Source: an uncultured Croceitalea sp. (GTDB lineage Bacteria; Bacteroidota; Bacteroidia; Flavobacteriales; Flavobacteriaceae). Taken from it: a stretch of 64,000 nt of DNA. A model generated the notes under the pieces. It was not told the origin of the DNA, ran no database searches, and saw only the letters and a program-made list of their open reading frames with translations. The first letter of the stretch is position 1. Each line of letters opens with the position of its first letter. Positions 46,877-56,671 of this stretch are shown here, one piece after another. The stretch lies in contig CANNDD010000006.1 of the NCBI GenBank assembly GCA_947503285.1, positions 155,377-219,376 on the forward strand, written 5' to 3'. A program made the position numbers and the translations under genes.

Positions 46877-47014
46877 TTACCGTCTACTTTATCGTAATTT
46901 TCAGTGGGCGAAAATACCATTTTCTTTTCAATTAAGAAAGCTAAAAACGAGGTGATGTTTTTGTCTGAAATGATATCATTTACAGGATCTCCATTTCTAT
47001 TGCGAAAGTTTAAG

Positions 47015-48304
47015 TCAATACTCGTTCAACAACTGCACCTTGACCAAATCGATTTTGTTGTTTGAAACCTCTAAGATTTCAAATAGAAAATCCGCTATTC
47101 GAATTTCTTCATTTTTTTCGGGAATCTCGCCTGTTTCATTGGTAATAAGACCACCCAGGGTTTCATACTCATCCCCTTCTGGCAGCTCTAATTTATAATT
47201 CTCATTGATATAATCTACCTCTAACCTTGCCGAAAACTTAAAGGTTTTTTGATCAAGTTGTTCTTCGTATAAATCAGTGGTATCATGTTCATCCTCTATC
47301 TCACCGAACAATTCCTCTACAATGTCCTCAACGGTCATCATACCGGCCGTACCACCGTATTCGTCTAAAACCACCGCTATACTTTTACGTCTTTTGGTCA
47401 GTGCATTTAAGATATCGTGTATCAACATGGTTTCAGGGACCAATTCTACGGGAAGTAAAATGCCCTTTATCGTTTTAGGTTTTTTAAATAACTCGTAGGA
47501 GTGTACATACCCAATGATCTCATCAATCGTTTCTTTATAGACCAATATTTTCGAAAGGCCTGTCTCGGTAAAGAGCTTGACCAAATTTTTGGGGGTCTCA
47601 TGAAGTTCGACCGCGATAATTTCAGTTCGCGGAACCATAACTTCACGTGCCTTGACCTCAGAAAATTCCAAGGCATTCTGAAAAAGTTGAATTTCTGAGT
47701 CCACCTCATCTTCCTCCTCAACAGATTCCATTTGCTCCGTAATGTAATCGCCAAGCTCAAGCTTGGTAAACGCCAACTGAACTTCATCACCATCGGTTTT
47801 GAAAAATGCCTTCAAAATAAAATCAGAGACTTTTATAACGAACCAAGAGATAGCAGAAAACAAAAGGTAAAAAAAGTAGGCAGGGGCCGCAAAAAACTTC
47901 AACAAAGTGTTCGAGTAAATTTGAAATAAGACCTTGGGCAAGAACTCTGCAGTAAGCAAAATAATAAGTGTTGAGATCAGGGTTTGGGTCAGTAAGCTGA
48001 AGTCAGTTAAAGCAAGATTGATAAAATTCACATTACTCGGCAGAAAACCTGCAAACCAATCAAGTAACAGGTCACCCATGTAGAAACCGTATACGACCAA
48101 AGCGATATTGTTGCCAATAAGCATGGTCGCAATAAACTTAGAAGGTTTTTCGGTGAGTCTAGCCAAAACTTTGGCGAGAACCCCCTCTTGTTTTTTTTCA
48201 AGCTCAATATGAATTCTATTCGCCGAGACAAAAGCAATTTCCATACCTGAAAAAAATGCCGAAAACAGCAATGAAAGCGAAATAATGAGTATTGAAGCGA
48301 ACAC
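47015..48304 (-). CDS. CNNM/CBS-domain membrane protein (CorC/HlyC type)
   Basis: 429 residues from a GTG whose first base overlaps the preceding stop (TAGTG). N-terminal CNNM transmembrane domain (LLFSAFFSGMEIAFVSANRIHIE, LIGNNIALVVYGF, TAEFLPKVLFQIYSN), then a CBS pair (REVMVPRTEIIAVELHETP, KSIAVVLDEYGGTAGMMTVEDIVEELFGEIEDEHD) and the C-terminal CorC_HlyC domain (RLEVDYINENY, ETLGGLI). The family includes Mg/Co efflux proteins and the gliding protein GldE; nothing here marks it as GldE specifically, since gldD is not a neighbour. Confidence 0.92.
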   Translation of the reverse strand: MFASILIISLSLLFSAFFSGMEIAFVSANRIHIELEKKQEGVLAKVLARLTEKPSKFIATMLIGNNIALVVYGFYMGDLLLDWFAGFLPSNVNFINLALTDFSLLTQTLISTLIILLTAEFLPKVLFQIYSNTLLKFFAAPAYFFYLLFSAISWFVIKVSDFILKAFFKTDGDEVQLAFTKLELGDYITEQMESVEEEDEVDSEIQLFQNALEFSEVKAREVMVPRTEIIAVELHETPKNLVKLFTETGLSKILVYKETIDEIIGYVHSYELFKKPKTIKGILLPVELVPETMLIHDILNALTKRRKSIAVVLDEYGGTAGMMTVEDIVEELFGEIEDEHDTTDLYEEQLDQKTFKFSARLEVDYINENYKLELPEGDEYETLGGLITNETGEIPEKNEEIRIADFLFEILEVSNNKIDLVKVQLLNEY

Positions 48305-48510
48305 TATCGATCCTTATTTTCTTCGGTTCTCTTTTCAAATCTTTTGCGGTACTTTCTTCTAAAAAGGAACATGGCCAAAGATACTACGGCAAAAAATATA
48401 AAAATATAGGTTTCCTTCGGGGCGGTTTGCCAAAGTGTAATGATTTTATAAATCGATGCAATGGCCACGACCAAATATAAATACTCCGTATACTTCAAAA
48501 TCTTAACCAT
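48304..48510 (-). CDS. Small two-helix membrane protein between lptC and the CNNM gene
   Basis: 68 residues. Two hydrophobic segments (YLYLVVAIASIYKIITLW and YIFIFFAVVSLAMFLFR) and a strongly basic tail (RRKYRKRFEKRTEE). Stop and start overlap with the CNNM gene, and the lptC stop is 1 bp away, so it is translated as part of one operon. Family not recognised beyond being a typical small flavobacterial membrane protein. Confidence 0.75.
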   Translation of the reverse strand: MVKILKYTEYLYLVVAIASIYKIITLWQTAPKETYIFIFFAVVSLAMFLFRRKYRKRFEKRTEENKDR

Positions 48511-48511
48511 A

Positions 48512-49114
48512 CTATTCTTCTTCTGAAATTGTCATTAAACCAAATGTTTTATGTGCTTTTAAAAAAGTAAAATCACGATTGAAATCCATGCCTTGACCAT
48601 CCATTACGGTCTGTTCTTCGGGGTTGGTATACGTGAACTTTTCTTCCGTGAAAATCCATTTATTAGACCTGTCCCAATACAACTGTGGTGTTTCCAATCT
48701 TTTTCCATCGTGGACATTAATAACTACGTTACCTTGCAGGTCTATGATATTGGTCTGCGAATAGATGATACCATAGTCTGCTGTTATGACACTTTTTTGG
48801 TTGTTCTCGTCAAAGAAATCAACTTGTAGGCCCTCTGGAAACTCTTTGAACTTGAAATTAAGGTTATCAAAATCTTTATTCAATGGGCTCTTTAGTATTG
48901 CGATTACCTTTGTCGAGGCAGAATCTAGGGTCGTCATCTCTTTGGTCGCCTCAGAATAGGTTAGGGTAAAATTCTTCGCCACTCCCTGCGGATAGATATT
49001 CGCAGCAGCCTCATCACCGACCCTTTTGTAATTGTCTTTGCAGCCCAAAAAAAGGATTGCCACAGTAACTACCGTGGCAAATCGCTTTAACTTATATGTA
49101 TTCTTATTCGTCAC
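48512..49114 (-). CDS. lptC: LPS export lipoprotein LptC
   Basis: 200 residues from a GTG 2 bp after the stop of the TPR gene. Lipoprotein-type signal (VVTVAILFLGC, Cys25). The OstA-like beta domain contains FKEFPEGLQVDFFDENNQKSVITADYGIIYSQTNIIDLQGNVVI split across strands, with TPQLYWDRSNKWIFTEEKFTY. LptC passes LPS from the inner membrane to the LptA bridge. It complements LptE and LpxB elsewhere in the window. Flavobacterial LptC is often lipidated rather than membrane-spanning. Confidence 0.88.
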   Translation of the reverse strand: MTNKNTYKLKRFATVVTVAILFLGCKDNYKRVGDEAAANIYPQGVAKNFTLTYSEATKEMTTLDSASTKVIAILKSPLNKDFDNLNFKFKEFPEGLQVDFFDENNQKSVITADYGIIYSQTNIIDLQGNVVINVHDGKRLETPQLYWDRSNKWIFTEEKFTYTNPEEQTVMDGQGMDFNRDFTFLKAHKTFGLMTISEEE

Positions 49115-49116
49115 CC

Positions 49117-50490
49117 TTATAAACTCGGTACCTTCACACTACCACCGACCCAACAGTTAAATGTCACCGTTTTACCGGCCATATCTGCGTTAAAGATCAT
49201 TGTTTTATCGGGTGCTTTGGCATTGTAACTTGCTGCGGACTGATTTGCCCTTCCACTGATTGATGGATCTACCCGACCAGCTTTACGTGCCATTTCAGCG
49301 GCTTTCCAATAAATGGCCCTTTTTTCAAATGGCGTGCTACCGCAGGCATTTGCACTACTGGCATAAAGATTCGCAATCAACAAATACGCTTTGCCATTCG
49401 AAGCATTTGAATTAATGGCTTTTTGTGCGTAGCTTCTCGCTTGTGACTTATTGCCTCTCTTTCGCATCATACCGGCCACCTTGTATAGTATATCGGATTT
49501 TCTATTGCTATCGGTTTCCAATTCAACGGCTTTGTTAAAGTCTGCAATCGCACCATTACTATCCCCTGATTTAGACTTTAGTACCCCTGAATAGAAATAA
49601 GCGTCAGCAGAGGGGTCTAGTGCCAACTGTGCCTCGAACAACTTCTTGAACATAGGATCGTCGGTACATTCTTTTGAATACATTCTACCTACTGCTCTTT
49701 TCACCCAAGTGATGTCGTCTTTTTTACTTTCGAAGCTCTTCTCGTATAGTGGAATAAGGTTCTCACAGTCTGCCAGCTTACCAAGCTTGGCGTCAATACT
49801 ACCGGCTACTTTACCTAAAAGTTCTGAATTACGGGTGTAGATGCCCAAGTTTCTTTTTTCCTTCGCGGTCAAAGTGCCCGCTTCCTCTTTTTGAAGATAG
49901 CCATTGATTTTATCCGTATACCCTTTATTGATGACCTCATTTTGCTCGGTAACCTCATCATAGACATCAAATACTTCTTGTAAGTCTTTCTTACCCGCTT
50001 CATGCAAGTTCACCAAACTTGAGAAATAGATATACAGTACTTTAGGGTTATCGATACTTTTTAAATCACTATCGAACATTGGCTCGATCATCTCATACAT
50101 TTGGTCATCGGAAGCCATATTATTGTCGCTTTTGTAAATGACCTTATCACTCATTACATCTGCCTTGGTAAATTTCTTGGGAAAGTACTTGTGGCTAGCA
50201 TCGAACATGGTCAACAAATCTTGTTCGTAACCATCTTTATCAGCACCTGAAGAATTTTTTATCTTATGTTTCAAAATCCGCTCCCCATAAGAATAAATCG
50301 CTTTGTTCAAATCTGGACAAGCTTCATAGACCTTTTTCCAAGGCTCGTAAGCTGCATCATAATTCTTTACTTTTGCATGTTCTGCAAAAATAGAAAGGTT
50401 GGTCATGCATTCTGGGTTTTGTGCTTGGGCCATACTTAATCCCATCGACATAATAACCGCAAACATCGTTAAGTAGTGTTTCTTCTTCAT
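49117..50490 (-). CDS. Periplasmic tetratricopeptide-repeat protein
   Basis: 457 residues from the ATG at 50490 (an ATG at 50520 would add ten residues ahead of the signal). Signal peptide MKKKHYLTMFAVIMSMGLSM, cleaved near AQAQ. Helical body with TPR-like units (YDAAYEPWKKVYEACPDLNKAI, AQLALDPSADAYFYSGVLKSKSG, DSNGAIADFNKAVELE, NKSQARSYAQKAINSNASNGKAYLL) and four or five cysteines (Cys in NPECM, YEACP, ADCEN, KECTDD, NACGS). Located between an outer-membrane barrel and LptC, so it may assist envelope assembly, but no specific function is known. Confidence 0.8.
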   Translation of the reverse strand: MKKKHYLTMFAVIMSMGLSMAQAQNPECMTNLSIFAEHAKVKNYDAAYEPWKKVYEACPDLNKAIYSYGERILKHKIKNSSGADKDGYEQDLLTMFDASHKYFPKKFTKADVMSDKVIYKSDNNMASDDQMYEMIEPMFDSDLKSIDNPKVLYIYFSSLVNLHEAGKKDLQEVFDVYDEVTEQNEVINKGYTDKINGYLQKEEAGTLTAKEKRNLGIYTRNSELLGKVAGSIDAKLGKLADCENLIPLYEKSFESKKDDITWVKRAVGRMYSKECTDDPMFKKLFEAQLALDPSADAYFYSGVLKSKSGDSNGAIADFNKAVELETDSNRKSDILYKVAGMMRKRGNKSQARSYAQKAINSNASNGKAYLLIANLYASSANACGSTPFEKRAIYWKAAEMARKAGRVDPSISGRANQSAASYNAKAPDKTMIFNADMAGKTVTFNCWVGGSVKVPSL

Positions 50491-50592
50491 CGTGTTAATT
50501 TTAAAGTCGTTAATGTACAAATTTTTGTATAACTAGCTTGAAACAGGTTTGTCAACCGAAGGTTATTTACGAAATATTTAAAATAATACTAT

Positions 50593-51858
50593 CTAATTTA
50601 TTTTTCTTTTAATAAACCATTTATCGTTGAGCGATAAACCTACATTCAGTTTAAGATAACTTTCCTCAATCAATCCGGCATCCGTTGTCCCTCTTCTTCC
50701 CAACTCAAAACCGACGTTCAAATTTGAAAAATTACCTCCTAGTGGTAGACCAAATCCAAAAGTTATGCCAAAGTTATTTATCTCTTTATCGTTCACTAAA
50801 AGACCTGTTTGTTCATAACGCATACCTGCCCTGTAGGTAATCCTTTTCAAATAGCTGGAAATAGATCGGTAATCTGGAATGAAAAAACCTCCGACCGCTA
50901 TGGTACTTGCATCTTGGTACGCCACATTTTCTTGGCCTAAAAAATCATTGGAAAACGAGCTCAAGGCTTGAAAACTATATTCCCCACCAACAAACCACTT
51001 TTTATCTTCGCCGTAACCGAGCCCTATTGTGGTTATGGTCGGTATTTTCAGTTCTGTATTGCTTAATCCCAAGGCAGCCAAATCAACATCCGCACCCTCG
51101 ATCTCACTACCATTGGCTATTGAAAAAGAACTAATTCGTTCACTATTCTCAGAAACCAAGTTTACTTGGGTATCTACACCAATATGACTGAACAAGGTGT
51201 GTTTTTTCGTTATTTTCGGAGTGAAACTTAGTGCATAATTGAAGTCAAAACCTGTGATTCTTGAGGTTCTGATGTCCCTTGAGCCAAAAAGTATATCTTC
51301 GATACTTTGTGCACGCTCATACTCTAAAGTACCGAAATTGTAATTGATGGTCGCCCCGATAGCCACATTTTTAAACGGTTCATACCCTAAGGATAAAAAC
51401 ACGCGGTTAAGACCACCTTCACCGGCAAAAACATTGGTCACATTTTGGTTGGCGGTATTTACATCTTCAGAGAGCAAGCTGAAGCCCACTGAAGAAAATG
51501 GCATTAACCCAAAGCCAATTCCGGCATTTCTTGCGATTGGAAAACCAACCGCTAAATAATCCAGATTGGTTACTGACGCCCTTTGACTCTCGTTGGCATC
51601 TTCAAGACGAAATTCCGTGTGCGAAATATTGGCGCTGTACGCCGTTAATTTTAGTTTTGAGTAGGCCGCGGGGTTTCTTAAATTCACATGAATACTATCG
51701 GCATACAATCTGAGACCACCCATCATCTGATTCTCAACGGTACCATTATTTCTAAAATCACCAACACCAAAAGTAGAGAAAGGGGATATTGTTCCGTTTT
51801 GTGCGTATATAGTAAAAGATACTAGGCAAATGCCTATAATCAGAAAATTTTTAACCAT
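50593..51858 (-). CDS. Outer-membrane beta-barrel protein, PorV/FadL-like
   Basis: 421 residues. Signal peptide ending IYAQ. The mature start NGTISPFSTFGVGDFRNNGTVENQMMGG and alternating aromatic/polar strands throughout (GIGFGLMPFSSVGFSLLSED, VFLSLGYEPFKNVAIGATINYNFG, NLNVGFELGRRGTTDAG) indicate an outer-membrane barrel. The barrel ends LKLNVGLSLNDKWFIKRKIN. A transport substrate cannot be inferred. It starts directly after the coaX stop (no gap), so the pair is co-transcribed. Confidence 0.82.
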   Translation of the reverse strand: MVKNFLIIGICLVSFTIYAQNGTISPFSTFGVGDFRNNGTVENQMMGGLRLYADSIHVNLRNPAAYSKLKLTAYSANISHTEFRLEDANESQRASVTNLDYLAVGFPIARNAGIGFGLMPFSSVGFSLLSEDVNTANQNVTNVFAGEGGLNRVFLSLGYEPFKNVAIGATINYNFGTLEYERAQSIEDILFGSRDIRTSRITGFDFNYALSFTPKITKKHTLFSHIGVDTQVNLVSENSERISSFSIANGSEIEGADVDLAALGLSNTELKIPTITTIGLGYGEDKKWFVGGEYSFQALSSFSNDFLGQENVAYQDASTIAVGGFFIPDYRSISSYLKRITYRAGMRYEQTGLLVNDKEINNFGITFGFGLPLGGNFSNLNVGFELGRRGTTDAGLIEESYLKLNVGLSLNDKWFIKRKIN

Positions 51859-52587
51859 CTAGCTTTTATTGTACTCCAGCAGGTAATTTAGCCCCTCCAA
51901 CAGAAATTTAGAATTCGCAAATATGGAATTTTTTAACCGTTTGGCAAAAAAATGGGCATCGCCGCCTGTTAAAATAACTGTTAAAAATTTAAAGCGTTCC
52001 CTATATTGATTAATGACCCCTTCCAATTCTTGTACGAGTCCATTGATCACGCCAATATGCATACAACTTTCGGTAGAATCACCAATGAAACCATCGGTAC
52101 TTTCTGGCGATAATAAGGGGAGTTTTGCCGTCTGATTGTTCATGGCCTTGTACCGCATCATCATGCCTGGTGAAATAGCACCGCCGAAGTACTCGTTTTT
52201 TTCATTTATAAAATCGTATGTAACACAAGTACCCGCATCTATGACCAGTACATTCGTCTTGGGATAGTTGTAAAAAGCCGCCGTAACAAGGGCTATTCGA
52301 TCTATACCTAAAGACTCAGGCGTAGCATACTTATTTACAAAGGGTATATTTGAATTGTGGGATAGTAGGTGAACTTTACAGAAAAGGGAAAGCACCTCGT
52401 ATTCTTTGTTTTCAAGATTTTTTACCGAGGCAATCAATGCATGTTCGATTTTAGGGTATACTTCAAAGATCTCTTTGACCATGCTTAAAAAGAAGTTACA
52501 CTCACAGCTATGGCCAACTACCAATCGATTTTTATCATATACGGCGTACTTGACCAAGGTATTACCAATATCCACCACTAAATTCAT
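51859..52587 (-). CDS. coaX: Type III pantothenate kinase
   Basis: 242 residues. First step of coenzyme A synthesis. N-terminal phosphate motif VVDIGNTLVKYAVYD, the central PESLGIDRIALVTAAFY, VIDAGTCVTYDFI (second acidic motif), GGAISPGMMMRYKAM and the C-terminal VILTGGDAHFFAKRL. Full length. A TAATTTTG box (52599-52592) lies 4 nt before the ATG without a -33 partner. It is followed without gap by the outer-membrane barrel gene. Confidence 0.96.
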   Translation of the reverse strand: MNLVVDIGNTLVKYAVYDKNRLVVGHSCECNFFLSMVKEIFEVYPKIEHALIASVKNLENKEYEVLSLFCKVHLLSHNSNIPFVNKYATPESLGIDRIALVTAAFYNYPKTNVLVIDAGTCVTYDFINEKNEYFGGAISPGMMMRYKAMNNQTAKLPLLSPESTDGFIGDSTESCMHIGVINGLVQELEGVINQYRERFKFLTVILTGGDAHFFAKRLKNSIFANSKFLLEGLNYLLEYNKS

Positions 52588-52653
52588 ATGCCAAAATTAC
52601 GAACAAATATGCCTACCATGGATCACTAAAGTTTTTTGGATGCCCCAACAAAA

Positions 52654-54402
52654 CTAATCACGTATCGATTTTCTTAATTTAGGTTCAAGCCACAGATAAC
52701 CAGAACCCAATACGAAGATTATAAAAAACCAAATGGGGGATATTATATGCAACACCCTAACCTTCTTTGCTGTGTTGGTTTCTTCATTGAAATACCGACG
52801 ATTGGCCTTTATCAGGTACTCGCTTGTCAATGTTTTCCACTTTGCGGTATCCATAACATAGTAATCATGTATAATCGTGGTATCCGCTTCTAACCGCATG
52901 GAATTCCAACCCTTATACCGAGGATAGGTTTTCACCCTCCAAGCGTCTTGCATCAAAATACCTTGAATTACAGGTAATTCATAACCATCACTGTGTTGAA
53001 TAACAGGGGAACTAAGCCCTGAATACAACTTGACTTCATAGGGTTGGTGCTGAAAGACAAATTGACCATCGCATTGAAATTCGCCAATCCCTTGGGATTT
53101 TTTACTTAACCTATCAATGATATTTGTCCAGAGCTTTCGATAGATTCCGCTCTTGCCGCCCAACACCAATTCGTAGGTGTTTTTAAGCAGTGTCGTACCT
53201 TTTTTACCCTGACCAACTAGCTGTAAATATCCGTAATCTTCAATCATATCACCTTTTAAACCAGCTTCTTCAAAACGATAGGGATACTTTTCAAGTTTGA
53301 CTTTTTTGTTCCCTGAAAATAAAATGGTAGTGGTCTTGTCCGGTTTGGTTTTGATATCCATTAAATTCCCTAATTGATTGAATAATAATTCGTTTGGTTG
53401 CACCAACAACCCCAAGGCTTTGGCTTGTATGGCCTTATCTATTGTATTTCTTGAATTTTGCGATAAATTGAGAAACGTAGGGGTGTCTATCACAAATAAA
53501 TCAAAGTTTTCCAGACTTTTTTCCGTTATGGCGTAAATGGGCTCCACATCGGTATTGAAGTATTCGAACTTATACTTTCGTTTCGTTATTTGATTTCGGA
53601 CGACGACCTTATGACCTTCTTCCGCTAAAAAGTTCTTGAGGTACTTCGTCTCAAAAGATGGGAACTGATTTATGATCAAAACTTTTAAACGTTCCTTTTC
53701 CAATACGACGACCGGAATAGGGTTTTTACATATCTCATTGCCCTTATCATCCCTTTCAACAATCTGGTAAACAAATTTTCCACCTGCTTTTAACATGCCC
53801 TTTAAAACAAACGTCTGTTCCGGTTCATTTACCAAGATAACGGAATCAACGACGCTGCCACTAGCAGTCTGAAGGTACAAACGCCTTCCCTTGTCGGTAT
53901 ATCTGTACAACCCTTTTATATACAGGCTATCGCCTACGATGTATTCAGGTTCGTATTTCAATTTCACAAGACCTTCTGGCAAATCTGGTAAGTCATAGTG
54001 GACGTTATGGCCATTGAGTTGCCAAAAATCAAATGGATGGATACCCTCGCCTAGAATGGTAAGCTCCTCTATATCAGACAATTCTTTTTCTATAAATCTT
54101 CCCGGATTGTACCTGATTTTTTTTAGACCCTTTATCACTTTAGCAAGACTGTCCAATTTCCGTGAGTCATAACCCTGGGTAAGCACGACCCCTTTAGTAG
54201 ATGATACTATGTAGACCGAAGGTCTTAAGAAGATACAGCATAAAGCGAAAACAGTTAATGTGGCAATTATTGAATTTATCACAAATCGAATGCCTGGGCC
54301 TTTTTCCCATTCTTTCCAAATAAAAATAGAAAGCACTGGCAATGCGCACATCAAAACTGCCCATAACACCTGACTATTATCAAAATGAAGGTCATTAATC
54401 AC
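52654..54402 (-). CDS. Membrane protein of the MoxR/VWA cluster, GATase-like periplasmic domain
   Basis: 582 residues from a GTG that overlaps the preceding stop by 8 bp. Two N-terminal helices (about 11-29 and 39-60), a large soluble region, and one C-terminal helix (SPIWFFIIFVLGSGYLWL). The central part has LKVLIINQFPSFETKYLKNFLAEEGHKVVV followed by FDLFVIDTPTFLNL (split here for length), the layout of the class-I glutamine-amidotransferase-like fold found in BatB-type Bacteroidota membrane proteins; no catalytic Cys nucleophile elbow is visible, so it is probably non-enzymatic. Last gene of the MoxR/VWA cluster. Function unknown. Confidence 0.75.
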   Translation of the reverse strand: MINDLHFDNSQVLWAVLMCALPVLSIFIWKEWEKGPGIRFVINSIIATLTVFALCCIFLRPSVYIVSSTKGVVLTQGYDSRKLDSLAKVIKGLKKIRYNPGRFIEKELSDIEELTILGEGIHPFDFWQLNGHNVHYDLPDLPEGLVKLKYEPEYIVGDSLYIKGLYRYTDKGRRLYLQTASGSVVDSVILVNEPEQTFVLKGMLKAGGKFVYQIVERDDKGNEICKNPIPVVVLEKERLKVLIINQFPSFETKYLKNFLAEEGHKVVVRNQITKRKYKFEYFNTDVEPIYAITEKSLENFDLFVIDTPTFLNLSQNSRNTIDKAIQAKALGLLVQPNELLFNQLGNLMDIKTKPDKTTTILFSGNKKVKLEKYPYRFEEAGLKGDMIEDYGYLQLVGQGKKGTTLLKNTYELVLGGKSGIYRKLWTNIIDRLSKKSQGIGEFQCDGQFVFQHQPYEVKLYSGLSSPVIQHSDGYELPVIQGILMQDAWRVKTYPRYKGWNSMRLEADTTIIHDYYVMDTAKWKTLTSEYLIKANRRYFNEETNTAKKVRVLHIISPIWFFIIFVLGSGYLWLEPKLRKSIRD

Positions 54403-56671
54403 TAGCTTTCAATGCTTCAAATACATACTCATCTATTGTTCTATTATACTTTTTTTCCGCACTTGGCGCATCAGGTTTTTCTGGAATAGCCTCTGACAAA
54501 CCTTTATGGGCCTGTAGCAACATTTCTTTAGAATACCTTTTTGCTTGCGAAAGCCATTTCAAGTTTTGTAGTGTACCTAGGTATTTGCTGGGGTGGGCCA
54601 AGGCCAAAACCGCCAATTCATTACCGGCTTTTTCGAACAACTCCCTATCGGCAGCCTCAATTTTTCCTTGGGACAAAATCAGTGCTATTCTTGAAAGGGC
54701 TTGGTCCATAAATGGATATGTACCTGTTGCCTCAAAATCATCTTGCTTTGTAGTATTTGTAATAGCGGTCAAATCACCCGACAATCGTTTTTCTTCTTTG
54801 ATAGGGGGTGGGTCAAAACCAATACGATGTACATAGATGCGAGCGCTGTTTTTTATCTCTTGTATGAGTTTCAATGCCCGGTATTGATAAGGCAGGGATT
54901 TTTCAGGTTCAAATAACCTTAAGTATAGTTCTGCATCCCACATTTCATTCATTGCCTGTTTCAGTTTGCTACGTAATGATTTGGCAAAGAGTGTAGAAGC
55001 TTCTGGGTCTTCGTGATTGTGAACATAAGCTTCCAATGGGTCTTCTAAACCATCAGGGGCCTCATCGCCATGATCATGATCGTGTTCCGTGGCATAATTA
55101 TGTTCTTCCCCATGATCATCATCGTGCCCTTCTTCGTGGTCATGTTCCACCAAATTGTGCTCATTGTCGCCATCATGGTCATGGGTATACGAGGCCAAGG
55201 TATTCCCTTCAGAATTACTTTCATTTGGCATCGGTGTTATCTCAGAAGAAAAGGCTCCCTCAGACTCATCACCCATAAACTCACCATATTTTAGTCGCAA
55301 TGCCTTTTGATCAAACCCTAGCTCATTACTGGTGAAGTTAAAATCTTGTTTCTTTAGTTTGTCTCGATCGGCAATCAGCTTTTTGGTATCAATAATCAGT
55401 TGTCGTTGACTTCTGAAATAATCTGGCATTAAATCGGCTCCAACAGTACCCGCCACGGCAAATTGATTGGAAACCGTATCTTTTATAACGGCAAAATAAG
55501 TTTCCGTTCGACTTATATTGGGGCTGGGTTGTTTGTAGTCGATAGCTTCAACATAAAAGTACAGTTCATCGCCAGCCTCCATCTTCAATTGCTTTAGGTC
55601 CAATCTTTTTTGAAGTACCATTTTCTTTGCCCCTTTTGAAATAGCATCATCAAAACGAAGCCGTTCTTCCCGAAACTTTACCGACTCCCCCGATCCCTTG
55701 CTCACCGTGGCGATAATCGCCACGTCTGAAACCCCGAAATCATCACGTACCGTTGCAGTAAACCGTAATTCTTGTTTTTCGCTATAATCGAAGGTATTAA
55801 ACTGTGCCAAATTAGAAATACCAATTTCGGGGGCCATGTCTTTTTGCAATTCCAACGTATACAGTTCGGACAAATATTCATTGTTTTGGTCATCAAAGAA
55901 CTTAAGGTTATAAATGGCGGAAGAATCAATCCTTATTGATTTAACATACTGTCTATTCTTAAAATCCATGGATACGTCTTCACCTCGAAACTGCAAGAGC
56001 GCCTTAGGCACTGGTTGATCAAATTGAAAACGCCAGGTCACTTTGGAACCTTCTAAAACCTTAAGGTTCATTTTTTTTGTCACTGATGTATTTCGTCTTG
56101 TATAGTTAGGATAATCAATTTCCACCTCTTGAAATGAAATCTTTGGGGGCACCGGTTTCTGGGCATTTGAATCTAAAGGCTGAAAATTCACCATCTCCTT
56201 TAGCGGGGTCTGTTCTTCGCTAACCCCGTCGTCTGCGAAGACCCTGGATTGGCGGATTACAAAACCCAACAACAAACACAAAAGGGCGATACCAGTATTG
56301 CGAACCAAATGATGACCAAACGGAATTTGACCTTGATGCAATTTGATTTTATCAGCGATCTTATGCCGTTGTATCTTGGCTATTGCCGTAAGTCCTTCGC
56401 TTGGTTTTAACAACAAAGAAGAACTGTACTCCAGTTCAGGCAAAGACTTGTCAAGATATTCACATGCCTTGACTAAATCGAACTGCCAGGGCCTAACCAG
56501 CATCCCTAATACAACAAGGGCCAAAACAAAGACCACTAAGGCAAGAGGTTCGCTCAGCGTAATAAAATAGGAAAGTACAACAAGGCCTATGGCCAAGATA
56601 AAGATTTCAGCGACCCTAAGAAGTTGCCATTTTCTGACGACTGCCAAAAGTATGTGATCATCCCTCCTCAT
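54395..56671 (-). CDS. Three-helix membrane protein with histidine-rich acidic tract (MoxR cluster)
   Basis: 758 residues from the ATG at 56671, which overlaps the BatA-like stop (ATGA). An in-frame ATG at 56731 would add 20 residues overlapping the upstream gene and is not preferred. Helices at about 20-40, 43-59 and 122-139 place the large C-terminal part in the periplasm if the N-terminus is inside. A beta-rich section (about 180-400) with KISFQEVEIDYPNYTRRNTS, ELRFTATVRDDFGVSDVAI and DELYFYVEAIDYKQPSPN resembles DUF4175-like proteins. Residues 497-537 hold 11 His in 41 residues interspersed with Asp/Glu, then a helical C-terminus. A metal-binding role for this tract is inference. Confidence 0.78.
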   Translation of the reverse strand: MRRDDHILLAVVRKWQLLRVAEIFILAIGLVVLSYFITLSEPLALVVFVLALVVLGMLVRPWQFDLVKACEYLDKSLPELEYSSSLLLKPSEGLTAIAKIQRHKIADKIKLHQGQIPFGHHLVRNTGIALLCLLLGFVIRQSRVFADDGVSEEQTPLKEMVNFQPLDSNAQKPVPPKISFQEVEIDYPNYTRRNTSVTKKMNLKVLEGSKVTWRFQFDQPVPKALLQFRGEDVSMDFKNRQYVKSIRIDSSAIYNLKFFDDQNNEYLSELYTLELQKDMAPEIGISNLAQFNTFDYSEKQELRFTATVRDDFGVSDVAIIATVSKGSGESVKFREERLRFDDAISKGAKKMVLQKRLDLKQLKMEAGDELYFYVEAIDYKQPSPNISRTETYFAVIKDTVSNQFAVAGTVGADLMPDYFRSQRQLIIDTKKLIADRDKLKKQDFNFTSNELGFDQKALRLKYGEFMGDESEGAFSSEITPMPNESNSEGNTLASYTHDHDGDNEHNLVEHDHEEGHDDDHGEEHNYATEHDHDHGDEAPDGLEDPLEAYVHNHEDPEASTLFAKSLRSKLKQAMNEMWDAELYLRLFEPEKSLPYQYRALKLIQEIKNSARIYVHRIGFDPPPIKEEKRLSGDLTAITNTTKQDDFEATGTYPFMDQALSRIALILSQGKIEAADRELFEKAGNELAVLALAHPSKYLGTLQNLKWLSQAKRYSKEMLLQAHKGLSEAIPEKPDAPSAEKKYNRTIDEYVFEALKASD

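Noticed and set aside
47015..48304. CNNM/CBS protein as GldE
   Set aside because: The family match is real, but GldE is normally next to gldD; here the neighbours are lptC and a foldase, so the specific name is not supported.
50516..50529. Palindrome TACAAA-TT-TTTGTA upstream of the TPR gene as an operator
   Set aside because: A short AT-rich palindrome of this kind is expected by chance in such DNA; no second copy was seen.
55036..55294. Plus-strand histidine-rich open frames opposite the His-rich tract
   Set aside because: CAT/GAT/GAC repeats read as ATG/ATC/GTC or HDHD-like patterns on the other strand; the real reading frame is the minus-strand membrane protein.
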